This document shows positions 24,136-34,421 of a stretch of DNA of 64,000 nucleotides, in pieces. The DNA comes from Serpula lacrymans var. lacrymans S7.9. Its lineage: Eukaryota; Basidiomycota; Agaricomycetes; Boletales; Serpulaceae. The stretch is taken from assembly GCF_000218685.1 (NCBI RefSeq), contig NW_006763300.1, positions 1,333,447 to 1,397,446 on the forward strand, given 5' to 3'. Numbering within the stretch: position 1 is the stretch's first letter; every line of letters begins with the position of its first letter. The notes beneath the pieces are model-generated. The model did not search any database. It worked only from the letters and a program-made list of their open reading frames with translations, and was not told the DNA's origin. Both the position numbers and the translations under genes were made by a program.

Positions 24136-25839
24136 ATGAGCTCGACGACAGACCTCCTGGTTTCCCTCAGTCAAACTATCAAAGCAAAATTACCTGTAGC
24201 CTATGCCAAAGGCACAGACCCAGTCTCTTCTATTGTCTCTGCAACTCACCTCATACTTCCTCCCGACCTTTCTGTACCAAAATCATCCCCCACGCGCTAT
24301 CGCAAACCGGGAACATCATCCACAGACCCTTCTATAAGTCCTCAAGACTTCTTCTCCCTAGAGGCGATTTATCTCGCTTGGCTCCTTCGAGACGCTCCAG
24401 GCGCAGAATACAATCGCCAATCCAGGGAACATGGGCTTGCGCTCGGTTTTGTGAGCATAACGGAGCGGAAGAATGTTGTGGATTGGCTTGAGGGACGTAC
24501 ATCTGAGAACGAACGTATTGTTTCTCTTATTGGTAAGTCCTATAGGCTACTTGGGTCCATTTAATATCTAACGTCCTGCGTTACATTTCGTATTGACCAC
24601 CTATTACAGTTGAATCCACGACACCCCCCGGAACGCCCCCACACCGAGGCTCTGCTACTGCTGCCTCAACAACTTCACCAAGGAAACCTGGAGCTACAGA
24701 AAGCTCTTCGCCCTCAAAGCGACGCTATGTTGCAGATCCACGAGACATCGAAGTCGTTAAGAAAATAAAGCACAACGAAATTGAATTACAAGACCGTAAT
24801 ACCGTTCTCCGTGGTATCAAGCCAAATGTGCGCATCTCCTTCATGACTCAACTCATGCTTTATTGCTGATATATGCTACCTAGAATTTCTCTGCCCTGCG
24901 CACGACCTATACTGACAAGCTTAAGAAGCTCAAAGAAGCCAGCAAGTCAGGCATGCCGATGTCCACACCAGCGCCTTCAGCCGGTAAGAATATCATATTT
25001 TGGTTGGCATCCCTTATTTATACGATTTTTATGGTAGGGCCTATGCAAGCACGAAAAGCCAGTGAGTATGCATATAGTGACCATGATGAATATAACCTGA
25101 AGTCCTTTTGCAGAAAATTTGTATCCCATTATCATGATATCGTCTTCACCAACGGCTCTCATCACTATGTACAACGTCAAACGTTTCCTCCAAGAGTCTA
25201 CGTATGAGCTATCTATACCTCAGTAAAGAGCTACATTTCACTAACTTACACCACAGGTTTGAACTCTCCGCCGATGCTCGCGCACGCGCAGCAGCTGAGG
25301 GCAACCCACGTGCTGAAGATCTCATCCCGATTGACCGACGACGTACCACTGTCGACTCTGCAGGACACGAGCGTGCAACGCACGCGCGGTACTTCGTAGT
25401 GGACAGCGTAGATGCCCTATCCAAGTTTGGTACAGATGCATGGGAGAGAGTTGTATGTGTTATGACGACGGGCCAGGCATGGCAATTCCGCCCTTATCGC
25501 TGGTCAGAGCCGCGAACGTTGTTTCATCATGGTGGGCGTTCTCTAGCAGTTTACTGTGCTTCAGTTGAGTGTTGACCATTGGTTTAGTCAAGGGCATTTA
25601 TGTTTCATGGGCTAATGACCCACCGAACACCAAAATAAAAGATTGGAATGTGACTGAATTGAAGGTACGTCGTAGTGTGATCGAATTCCCTTTCCCTTTT
25701 CATTGTCTCACGTTTCCTTACCACCGTTTTGTAGATCGATCCTCACAGGCGACACGTTGACAAATCTGTGGTTGCTCACTTTTGGAAAATTCTGGACGAT
25801 TGGACAATGGCGAACAAGCCGGGGCTCATGAAGTCGTGA
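24136..25839 (+). CDS. CDC73: CDC73 / parafibromin, Paf1 complex subunit
   Basis: Subunit of the nuclear Paf1 elongation complex, which accompanies RNA polymerase II and promotes histone modification. Exons: 24136-24532, 24610-24827, 24884-24983, 25038-25061, 25114-25201, 25257-25531, 25588-25664, 25735-25839; 427 aa. The N-terminal part contains FSLEAIYLAWLLRDAPGAEY, a Ser/Pro-rich linker with a basic SPSKRRYVADP patch, and RDIEVVKKIKHNEIELQDRN. The C-terminal Ras-like domain shows NLYPIIMISSSPTALITMYN, RYFVVDSVDALSKFG and VVCVMTTGQAWQFRPYRW, ending IDPHRRHVDKSVVAHFW. A 24-nt exon (25038-25061) is needed to link the halves. Start MSSTTDLL was chosen because it matches the family's short leader. 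Confidence 0.93.
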
Positions 25840-26786
25840 GCAATTTGACAGAAGCGTGCAGGTTGGCGTCGTACCCCACACTAAGGATCTCTTGACCCAT
25901 ATCTTTGGCCCTCGTTGAATTGAGCTACAGCGATAAATTTTATTCAACAGTTTTGTTATCTCACGCTTTAAACGCTAGATTATTATTGAATTCCACATTC
26001 TTGTATGTATTAATACGTGTTCAAATTCCACTGCAGTGATACTGTACACCCTGTCGACCTTCTTGGCCCCCTGCTAATCTTTACACGCAAGGACTCTATT
26101 CTTCTTTTCGTGATGTCTTCCATCGGTATACTTTCCCTTGACACGCACACATCGAGTTCTCTAATGCGATTTGCGTATCGTCAAGCTACTTTGACTCGCA
26201 CTTTCTTTCCGCAGATCACTCATGGGTTTCCCGCGTTGCTGTGCTACGTACGTGATCTTCTCATCCAGCTAAATCATATATTAATGCCTCATATTTTTCA
26301 AGTCTTGATTTCGGCACTATGCGCTTGGGTTACAATAGTGTTATGCCACCTAAGTGACGACACGTGCCGCAATTATGACGTTTCTCGCCCTTACAAAACG
26401 AACTGAAGGGCAACCGGTACAAGTTTTCCTTGGTGGAACTATCTGATCGTTCGAATTTACCATCACACCAACATTAAGAAAGCAGTTTCGGCAAGACCAG
26501 GATGAAACTAGAGCAGTGCATCGAAGCTCGCATCGCGTCCAGGGTATTTACTTGTTTCCTTCGATTTCATGCACCCACGAAAACTACGGTACTACAGCGC
26601 GAACGTGAAGAGAATAGAGGCACGAAGGTATGTCCTTGCAATCCATACGGAAAACTTAAGACTAGGAGTAAACCAGGCACACAACAGTGCGTATTGTAAT
26701 GGCGCAGTCGATTCGAGCTCGTTAACACCATACATATTCAGTAAATGTAGACATATGGCTGTTCACGGAACTGCGATGCTCATCCA
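25840..26786. other. Convergent intergenic region
   Basis: About 0.95 kb between the 3' ends of CDC73 and the first glutathione transferase. A 129-codon plus-strand frame at 26017-26406 lacks motifs and support and was not called. The part from about 26500 shows sequence also present downstream of the other array copies (for example GGAAAACTTAAGACT near 26650 and 30477). Confidence 0.45.
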
Positions 26787-27596
26787 TTAGTCCAAAATGG
26801 AATACTTGTTGATCTCTTCGACTATGCCGCCCCAGCGTCCGCCATTCCACGACTTCATATCCTCCCACTGGTCCTTATCAAAGGCAACGCTGAAGCTCCT
26901 CATCCATGCAGCGACGATGACGTCTGCATAGGAGAATGTGTCTCCCATTATCCATTTACCACCGCTCTTTGAATACCACCCATCGATGACTCCGAAGGCC
27001 GCTTTTATGTTTTTCCAGCCCTCCTCTCGCTTTGGGCCTTCGGGACAAATATCCTCAAACTTTGTACCAAATCTAATCTCAGCCTGCTTCTTAAGATACT
27101 CCTCGCTCCTGGGGTACAACTTAGAGGTACCTATGGCGGACATCACTGGGAACACAGGGCGTAAAGTGTTCATGATAGCGGAATCAAATATGCTGATGAG
27201 GGCTTTAGTGTTGGGGGGGAAGACAGCGGGTGATGATGGATACGTCTTCTCGAGGTATTCTGCGATGGCGAAAGAGTCGGAAACAACGGCACCTGTGGAA
27301 GGGTCTTGGATAGTAGGTAGCGTGTAGAAATCGCTTCCGTCAGGTTTGAGCCCGGTAGGTTTGGCTCCGATAGCCTTCATCCGTTCTTCGACATCGGGCG
27401 ATTCAACCCAGACGGACTTGTAGGCCAAACCTTTGTAAGCAAGTGTGTACCTACAACAGCGAACATGTGAGTCAGATTTGTTCACGAAAAATGACGAGTT
27501 CAACTGCGCTACTTGCCTTGCTTTGAACATGTTTCCAGACAATGCTTTCCCGGGCACTTGGGTTGGGATATCGTATAGTATGATTGGTTCAGACAT
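26787..27596 (-). CDS. Glutathione S-transferase, UstS/etherase-like, array copy 1
   Basis: Cytosolic GST of the expanded fungal group related to UstS and bacterial beta-etherases, presumed to conjugate glutathione to toxic or lignin-derived compounds. Exons 27517-27596 and 26787-27450; 247 aa. Motifs: start MSEPIILYDIPTQVPGKA, KARYTLAYKGLAYKSVWVE, FYTLPTIQDPSTGAVVSDS (cis-Pro loop), FAIAEYLEKTYPSSPAVFPP, and a helical domain with WIMGDTFSYADVIVAAWMRS. The single intron (27451-27516, 66 nt) has a GC donor (AG|GCAAGT) and is in frame without a stop, so retention would add 22 residues in the thioredoxin domain. Splicing restores the family R-Y junction. It shares this architecture with two further copies upstream of it. 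Confidence 0.88.
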   Translation of the reverse strand: MSEPIILYDIPTQVPGKALSGNMFKARQVAQLNSSFFVNKSDSHVRCCRYTLAYKGLAYKSVWVESPDVEERMKAIGAKPTGLKPDGSDFYTLPTIQDPSTGAVVSDSFAIAEYLEKTYPSSPAVFPPNTKALISIFDSAIMNTLRPVFPVMSAIGTSKLYPRSEEYLKKQAEIRFGTKFEDICPEGPKREEGWKNIKAAFGVIDGWYSKSGGKWIMGDTFSYADVIVAAWMRSFSVAFDKDQWEDMKSWNGGRWGGIVEEINKYSILD

Positions 27597-27667
27597 GAGT
27601 AGAAAATATGAGGTGAGTGTTGACTGTTTGATGCAGTGGGTGTTGATTGTCTACTTCAGAGTACGCC

Positions 27668-27676
27668 TTAAATATG
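27668..27676 (-). promoter_or_regulatory. Conserved TATTTAA box, GST copy 1
   Basis: Reverse-strand CATATTTAA about 72 nt upstream of the ATG at 27596. The same word occurs at matching distance in copies 2 and 3, so it is a probable core promoter element. Confidence 0.45.
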
Positions 27677-28587
27677 CTTTCCTATCCCTGACGTCAAAAG
27701 TATTAACAATATATTCATCGACTATCATCGGTCAACCTTCAACTACCGTCGCTGAATCATTGTGATTACTAATGCTTGTTGATTGGTAAGTACAACTTTT
27801 ATATGCTGATTCCGCTAACTCTATGCTTGTTGTCTCCCACAAAAGTTCTTTTATTCCGCAAAAACGGAAATCGCTTGGATATTCTGTGTCAACAAGGGAA
27901 GACCTTGTTCTGGTTGCGCATCAGTTTTTGGATGCGAATCTTTCCACGTCACGGCTAAATCTAGAATGAGGGAGCGAAAATATCACCTTGAACCCTCCCA
28001 AATTCAAGGAAATGAATAACAAGTTACAATCTATCGATTGACTATTGAAGTAGGTCAACGAGGGAGGTTGATAGTAACTCTTCATTGTGGAGCGAGACAG
28101 AGTGAGCGTTTTTATAAGCAGACATTCCCCAGGGTTTCAAGCAAACACAAAAATATGCTCTACTTATTGGGCTCATATGTATTACGATCATGTCCTTCAC
28201 GTGCGTTCACTTTACACACTCGGAGGGGCACAGGGTTGTACACTGACAGTCGATATAGCGTCAAGGCTGGCATTTTTCAGCGATACTTGAACTATCGTAA
28301 ACCAAGTACAATGCGCGGTAATGTGCTATTGGTAAGGCAAGGGATATTTGGCTAGTCGCAGAATCTCACTATTCATACATTAGTTCAACCGTGAGAACTA
28401 GATTAATGCAGCGTGAATACGGAGAACAAAAAAGCACAGAGGTATGACTGTATGTCCTTGCAATCGATACGGAAATTTTCAAGACTGGGATTTAATTAGG
28501 CACACAACTATCGGTATCATACATTGTCCAGTTCTCCGCTTCACTACAGTAAGGTAGAAATATATTTACAGAATTGCAGCGCTCACA
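27677..28587. other. GST array spacer 1
   Basis: About 0.9 kb between copies 1 and 2. It resembles the spacers of the next units, including a GAGCGTTT-TATAAGC segment near 28092 and a GGCACACAAC segment near 28500, so the duplication unit is roughly 2 kb and includes upstream sequence. No separate gene seen. Confidence 0.5.
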
Positions 28588-29401
28588 TTAATCCAGGATG
28601 GAATACCTGTTAATGTCTTCAACTATGCCGCCCCAGCGTCCGCCATTCCAAGACTTCATATCTTCCCATTGTTCCTTATCAAAGAGAACGCTGAAGCTCC
28701 TCATCCATGCAGCTACGATGACATCTGCATAGGAGAATGTATCTCCCATTATCCATTTACCACCACTCTTTGAATACCACCCATCGATGACCCCAAAGGC
28801 CGCCTTTATGTTTTTCCAGCCCTCCTCTCGCTTTGGGCCTACGGGCGAAATATCCTCCCACTTAGCACTCATTCTAATCTCAAGCTGCCTCTTAAGATAC
28901 TCCTCGGTTCTGGGGTACAACTTAGGGGCAGCTACGACGGCCATTACTGGGAACACAGGGCCTATAGTGTTCATTAAGGCCGAATCAAATACGCTGATGA
29001 GTGCTTTAGTGCTGGGGGGGAAGACAGCGGGTGTTGATGGATATGTCTTGTCGAGATATTCTGCGATGGCGAAAGAGTCGGAGACAGTAGCACCTGTGGA
29101 AGGGTCCTGGATGGTAGGCAGAGAGTAGAAATCGCTTCCGTCAGGTCTACGCCCAGTAGGTTTGGCTCCGATGGCCTTCATGCGCTCTTCGACATCGGGT
29201 AATTCAACCCAGACGGACTTGAAGGCCAAGCCTTTGTAGGCAAGCGTGTACCTAGAACAGCAAACATGTAAGTGACATGTGTTCGCTAGTTAGAAACGAC
29301 GAGTTTAACTGTGCTACTCGCCTTGCTTTCAACATGTTCCCGGAAAATGCATTCCCAGGCACTTTGGACGGGGTATCGTATAGTATAATAGGTTGCGACA
29401 T
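28588..29401 (-). CDS. Glutathione S-transferase, UstS/etherase-like, array copy 2
   Basis: Second GST paralogue, 247 aa. Exons 29322-29401 and 28588-29251 have exactly the lengths of copy 1 (80 and 664 nt). It starts MSQPIILYDTPSKVPGNAF and keeps the cis-Pro loop YSLPTIQDPSTGATVSDS, the FAIAEYLDKTYPSTPAVFPP helix and WIMGDTFSYADVIVAAWMRS. The intron 29252-29321 again has a GC donor (AG|GCGAGT). Differences from copy 1 are scattered substitutions with no frame disruption, so it appears intact. Role inferred from family only. Confidence 0.87.
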
Positions 29402-29476
29402 GAGTAGAAAATGTGAGGTGAGTGTTAATCTTCTGATGAAGTGGGCGTTGATTGGTTGATGCAGAGTGAGTACCCC

Positions 29477-29485
29477 TTAAATATG
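29477..29485 (-). promoter_or_regulatory. Conserved TATTTAA box, GST copy 2
   Basis: Reverse-strand CATATTTAA about 77 nt upstream of the ATG at 29401, matching the element of copies 1 and 3. Confidence 0.45.
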
Positions 29486-30628
29486 TCTAGTTTGACCGAA
29501 ATGCTTTAGAATATGTTTTCCTCTCGAAACCTAACGAGGTCGTACTTTCTGGGGAGATGACAAGATAATCAACGAAAAGGATGGCAACAGACAAGAAGTG
29601 ATTGATTGCCGTTGCTGAATCATCATGATAGCTAATGCTTTGTTGCTTGATAAGTAATAAGTTACAACATTTACGATGCTGATTCAGCTAAGACTACTTA
29701 CGCTTGTCTCCTACAGAGTTATCCTATTACGCGAAGGCGGGAATTGCTTGTAAATTCAATTCAACATCAATAAGGAAAGACCTGCTCCCGATTTTCTAGG
29801 TGCGCACTAGTTTTTGGATGCAAATATCACATTGAACTCAAGGAAAGGAAAGGAATAGCAAGTAGCAATATATCGACTGACTATGACATCATTATTGGAG
29901 TAGATTGGTAGTAGTAAGTCATCATTGTCGATCTATTTACAAGATATGATCGACTATCATCACTATATTGAATTAGTATTTACAAGATATCGATCGACTA
30001 TCATCAATATATTGAATTAGGTCAGCAAGGGAGACTATTGTCGATCGTTGAACGAGATGGAGTGATGAGCGTTTATATAAGCGGTACTTTCTCAGGGTTT
30101 TAAAGTCAAGGACATTGTCTACGGGTGCGCAGATTGACAAAGACATGCTGTGTTCACTGGCTTCACATCTATTGTGGCCATGACGTTCTCGTAGTACGTT
30201 TACTTTACACACTCAAAGTACTCAGCATCATTGTAAACTGACAGTCGATGTAGCATTCAAGCCTGGAGTTCGTCAGTGACATTTGACTATCGTAGTCATA
30301 TACAGTGCACGGAAATCTTCTATTGGTAACATCAGTTAAGTACTTGGCTAGTCACAAAAACGCAAGAATCTCAGTGTTTATCCATTAGGCCAGAACTAGA
30401 GTATTTTATTTCAGCGTGAATATGGAGAACATAGAAGCACCGAGTTATGGGGCTGTATATCCTTGTACTCGATACGGAAAACTTAAGACTGGGATTAGAC
30501 CAGACACAACAGTCGGTCTTATGATAGCACAGTCAACTCAAGATTGTGACACCGTGTACGTTGTGTAGATCTCTATGTCAGTAAGACGAGGTAGACATGG
30601 TTGTTCACAGAATTACAACGCTCTTCTG
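29486..30628. other. GST array spacer 2
   Basis: About 1.1 kb. Holds a TTTATATAAGC segment near 30071 and repeats an ATCGACTATCATCA motif (about 29948-29961 and 29993-30006), a local direct duplication of roughly 45 nt. Resembles the other spacers. No gene called. Confidence 0.5.
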
Positions 30629-31443
30629 TTAGTTAAGAATGTCATACCTGTCAATCTCTTCAACTATGCCGCCCCAGCGCCCGCCATTCCAAGACCTCAT
30701 CTCCTCCCATTGGTCCTTATCAAAGGCAACGCTGAAGCATTTCATCCAGGAAGCTACGAGGATATCCGCATAGGAGAACGTGTCTCCCATGATCCATTTG
30801 CCACCGCTCTTCGAATACCACCCATCGATGACCCCAAAGGCCGCCTTCATGTTTTTCCAGCCCTCCTCTCGCTTCGCACCTGCGGACGAAATATCTTCCC
30901 ACTTGGCATCTAACCTAATCTCAGCCTGCTTCTTGTAATACTCCTCGCTCCTGGGATAGTAGAGCTTAGAGGCAACTGCAACGGTCAATTCTGGGAACAC
31001 AGGGCCTATGGTATTCATAAAAGTGGAATCAAAAATGCTTATGAGGGCTTTAGCATTGGGGGGGAAGACAGCGGGTTTGGATGGGTACGTCTTCTCGAGG
31101 TATTCTGCGATGGCAAAAGAGTCGGAGACAATAGCACCTGTGGAAGGGTCCTGGATAACAGGGAGAGTATAGAGATCACTTCCATCAGATTTGCGCCCAG
31201 TAGGTTTGGCTCCGATAGCCTTCATCTGCTCTTCGATATCCGGCAATTCAACCCAGACAGATTTGAAGGCCAAGCCTTTGTAGGCAAGTGTGTACCTATA
31301 ACAGCAACATGTGAGTCAGGTCTGCTCACTGGATAGAATGATGGGTGAAACTGCGCTATTTGCCTTGCTTTGAATATATTTCCAGACAGTGCTTTTCCGG
31401 GCACTTGACATGGAATATCGTATAGTATAATGGGTTGAGACAT
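30629..31443 (-). CDS. Glutathione S-transferase, UstS/etherase-like, array copy 3
   Basis: Third GST paralogue, 248 aa; exons 31364-31443 and 30629-31295. It starts MSQPIILYDIPCQVPGKAL and keeps the LYTLPVIQDPSTGAIVSDS loop, FAIAEYLEKTYPSKPAVFPP and WIMGDTFSYADILVASWMK. One extra codon relative to copies 1 and 2 comes from a duplicated Tyr in KLYYPRSEEYYKK. The intron 31296-31363 has the weakest donor of the three, AG|GCAAAT, still GC rather than GT. No disabling change in the coding region. Whether it is efficiently spliced is open. Confidence 0.85.
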
Positions 31444-31510
31444 GCGTAGAGAATTTGGAGCGAGTATTGGTCGTCTGATGAAGTGAGTGTTGTCTGGTGC
31501 ACAGTATTAC

Positions 31511-31519
31511 TTAAATATG
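31511..31519 (-). promoter_or_regulatory. Conserved TATTTAA box, GST copy 3
   Basis: Reverse-strand CATATTTAA about 68 nt upstream of the ATG at 31443; matches copies 1 and 2. Confidence 0.45.
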
Positions 31520-32025
31520 TACTGATAGCTTTGCCGAAATTTGTATCCCTGCCTTAAAAAGCCTACTGTGTCGTACTTCTTTGGGAGATAATACGATAAT
31601 CAATGAAGAAGTCGCAAGAAGCGATCAGCCGCCATTGCTGAATCATTGTGATAACTAATGCATGTTGCTTGGTAAGTACCACTTTTACGTTGTACGCTGA
31701 TTCAGCTACTTGTCTCCTGCAAAGTACTAAGACTTATCACGCGGAGACAGGAATCACTTGTATAATCCGTGTCAATAAAATAAGGTCTTGATCTCGGTCT
31801 TCTGGGCCTGCACGGATGCAAACCCTTCCAGGTCACGACTACATCTAGAATAGGAATAGGGGCCTGAAAGCCTCACCATCACATTAAATCCATTCAAGGA
31901 CAGGAATGGCAAGCTACACTATATTAATCGACTATCATCATTATCATTGAATTCTGTCTCGTTTAATACTATCAGTTCTCCCTTGTTGACTGAGTGAGCG
32001 TTTATATAAGTAGGTATTTCTCAGT
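31520..32025. other. GST array spacer 3, part before the solo LTR
   Basis: About 0.5 kb resembling spacers 1 and 2, with TTTATATAAG near 31992. The spacer continues after the inserted element at 32256. No gene seen. Confidence 0.45.
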
Positions 32026-32255
32026 GTTGGAAGAATAAGAGAGAGACAAGCCTCGTACGGCGTAGTACGAAGGCAAGTAGTGGCGCAGGCGCCAAACTGG
32101 GAAGGTCCAGTAGTTGGGGTGGCCCGTGCACCTAATATACCGCATCATTTTTTTTGTTCCGTCTTCACTTATATACGCTGTCGTTGTCAGGCAGACACCT
32201 CAGATCTTCTGTCGAAGTCTGAGTTTACTTACTAGATCAAACCCGAACAATTTCA
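32026..32255 (+). mobile_element. Solo LTR-like insertion A in GST spacer
   Basis: Begins TGTTGGAAGAATAAGAG and ends AACAATTTCA, the TG...CA ends of an LTR, and is flanked by a perfect 5-bp duplication CTCAG (32021-32025 and 32256-32260). Comparison with spacers 1 and 2 shows that the sequence on either side is contiguous in uninterrupted copies. It carries TATA-like runs, a TGGCGCAGGCGCCA palindrome and a CTCAGA...TCTGAG stem. No coding capacity. The Copia-like start suggests a solo LTR or TRIM. Confidence 0.7.
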
Positions 32256-32536
32256 CTCAGGGCTTTCAAACAAAAGACACTATCTACGAGTGCACGGATA
32301 GATGAAAAAATGTTCTGCATACTGGCTTCACATCTATTGTGGTCATATCCTTCTTGTATGTTCACTTTACATGCCCAGAGGGGGCTCAGCTGCAGGATTG
32401 TACAATTGATGCAGGTTTCAAGGTTGGCATTCCTAATGTGAATCTTATACCATGCGCGATTATGATAATCTTAGACTCTATGTCAGTAAAACAAGGTAGA
32501 CGTACGGTTGTTCACAGAATTTAAGTGCTCATCTAT

Positions 32537-33547
32537 TAGTCCAATACGGAGTACTTATTAATCTCTTCAGCTATGCTGCCCCCAGTGTCTGTCATTCCAA
32601 GCCTTCATCTCCTCCCATTGGACCTTATCAAACGGGGACGCTGAAGCTCCTCATCCATGCAGCTACAAGGACATTTGCATAAGAGAACATATCTCCCATG
32701 ATACATTTACCACCGCTCTTTGGATATCCCCTATTGATGACCCCAGGAGAATCTTTTGCATTCTTCCAGTGCTGTTCGTGTGTGGATCTTTGGGTGAAAT
32801 ATTCTCTAACTTGGTACCAAATCTAATCTAGGCATTTTTCCTGAAGTATTTCTCGCTTGTGGGTAATATACTCGCGGGGACCATTACAGCTAGTAACAAG
32901 GACATCAGGCACATACCCTGCATGAAAGCGGAATCAAAGACGTGGGGGAAGACTGTGGGTTTGGACAGATACATTTCCAGAAGGTATTCTACGATGGCAC
33001 CCGCAGATGGGTCCTGGATAACAGGGAGAGTGTAGAGATTGTTTCCGTCAGGTTTACGCCCAGTAGGTTTGGCACCGATGTCTTTCATCCGCTCTTCAAC
33101 GTCCCATAATTCAATCCAGACAGATTTGAATGTTGGATTGAGGATATCGAGAGGAAGCAAGCCGATATGAAGCGCCTAGAAAGGAAGGCGCGTAAGTATG
33201 AGTGGCCCGTGCGCCAATATATACCATCAGAAATTTTTTGACTCCGTTCTCTCACTTACCTAAAAAGGAGGTCTAGTTACCATGTACCACCTCAGACTCT
33301 TCTACGAGATCTGAGGTGAGACCCCTTCTCTTTTCCCCTTTCAAATACTTAGCTTACTATGATTTAGTCCTTTCTTTTATCATAGATTTAACTCTCAAAC
33401 GATTTGATTGAAGGCTAAGCCTCTGTATGCAAGCATGTACCTATGTTAGCGAGCATGTAAGTCAGGTTATTCACTGAATAGAAAAGATGGGATTAATTTT
33501 ATGGGTCCTTTGCCTGAGATATCGTACAGTAGAATTGATTGAGACAT
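32537..33547 (-). pseudogene. Glutathione S-transferase pseudogene, array copy 4
   Basis: Degenerate fourth GST. From its 5' side it keeps an ATG and MSQSILLYDIS, loses most of the following exon, is split by an insertion, resumes with FKSVWIELWDVEERMKDIGA, GRKPDGNNLYTLPVIQDPS, then is deleted and frameshifted (SFAIAE lost, stop after EKYFRKNA) and ends with a recognisable but broken WIMGD/FSYA-like and AAWMRSFS region. Several deletions and stops on the minus strand make it non-functional. Its position continues the head-to-tail array, so it is the oldest or least constrained unit. Confidence 0.8.
33131..33407 (+). mobile_element. Solo LTR-like insertion B inside the GST pseudogene
   Basis: Related to insertion A: begins TGTTGGATTGAGGATATC, shares GTGGCCCGTGC, a TTTTTTGACTCCGT tract and the ACCTCAGA...TCTGAGGT stem, and ends near AACGATTTGA. 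Flanked by TTGAA on both sides (33126-33130 and 33408-33412). The host reading GATTTGAAGGC in intact GSTs is exactly what remains if it is removed. 277 bp, no coding capacity. The final CA has decayed to GA. Confidence 0.65.
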
Positions 33548-33878
33548 GAATATGGGTCAATTGCCGCTGTCATGCACCAAAGTTGATTGGTAGCATGGAC
33601 AGGTGTCAATAACGAAGCGAATATTCAAAAAGACTCGCCTTTGCGCCACACAGGCACAGTGCCACGTGGAATAGTAATTAATATTGCCCTTTTTGAACTT
33701 GTGGCTGATCAGCACCACCTCTATTAGGCAATCCAGTCACGCTCACCTTTGCTTTTCCATTCGGTACTTTCCGCGTTTCGGCATTTCGGCAAATTTTCGC
33801 GTCGCCACTGGCTACACATTGCATTGCGCCCTCGCTTTTGTCGTTTCCCTTACTCCCCTTCCTTTTCCTAGCCCCACC
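33548..33878. other. Intergenic, no gene seen
   Basis: About 0.33 kb between the GST pseudogene start and the ORF at 33879. Contains a C/T-rich tract just before that ORF. No motif recognised. Confidence 0.35.
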
Positions 33879-34421
33879 ATGGGCCCCTTCCTCTCCTTTT
33901 TATTCTCACCCAACGGTCGTTTCTGGGTCCCCATTTTAGTTCACCTCCTCGTCACCTCCACCCTCCTCCTCCTCATCTTCTTTGCACCCCCACCATTTCT
34001 GATGTCACCACTTCCTATCCGCTTCCGTCGCCGATCCGTTGACTACCACGTGCCACTGCTGATATCAGCAAAGCCCCGGCGGCCGGTCCAAATAGGGCAA
34101 CAGGTCCATCTTCATGACGTCGATCTGCCATCATATACTATCAAAACATCGGTCGCTCGTCTTGCCTGGTTGGAGCGTGGGTGGGTAGTTTTTGAGCTGG
34201 AGAAGGTTCATCCCCTTGCGTCGCCCATGTTCATCGCTGTCCCATTCACTTGGGTACACTTATCATTTGTCCATCGTCTTCGCTACAGCTACACCTACCA
34301 CACGCTGCCTGGGACTCACTTGTTCCAAATTGGAACTACTCCTCTCCCTCCCTTGTTTGATCAGGTGTTCCAACACAACCAGTCCATTGGTAAGGCCATG
34401 GAACTGTCAGATTTGGACTAG
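33879..34421 (+). CDS. Uncharacterised ORF, 180 aa, in transposon-rich region
   Basis: Uninterrupted ORF starting at an ATG in good context (CCACCATGGGC). I do not recognise the product. It has a strongly hydrophobic segment (VPILVHLLVTSTLLLLIFFA, about residues 17-36), then Pro/Arg-rich sequence and a more ordered part with DVDLPSYTIKTSVARLAWLE and TWVHLSFVHRLRYSYTYHTL. The frame stays open a further 65 codons upstream but without an ATG. Base composition is C/T-biased unlike neighbouring genes. It may be a retroelement-associated ORF or a lineage-specific gene. Confidence 0.4.
   Translation: MGPFLSFLFSPNGRFWVPILVHLLVTSTLLLLIFFAPPPFLMSPLPIRFRRRSVDYHVPLLISAKPRRPVQIGQQVHLHDVDLPSYTIKTSVARLAWLERGWVVFELEKVHPLASPMFIAVPFTWVHLSFVHRLRYSYTYHTLPGTHLFQIGTTPLPPLFDQVFQHNQSIGKAMELSDLD

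Noticed and set aside
26017..26406. 129-codon plus-strand frame after CDC73
   Set aside because: No recognisable motif, no homologous counterpart in the window, and it lies in a convergent 3' region.
33684..33878. Upstream extension of the 180-aa ORF to 245 aa
   Set aside because: The longer frame begins with TTG; the first ATG with good context is at 33879.
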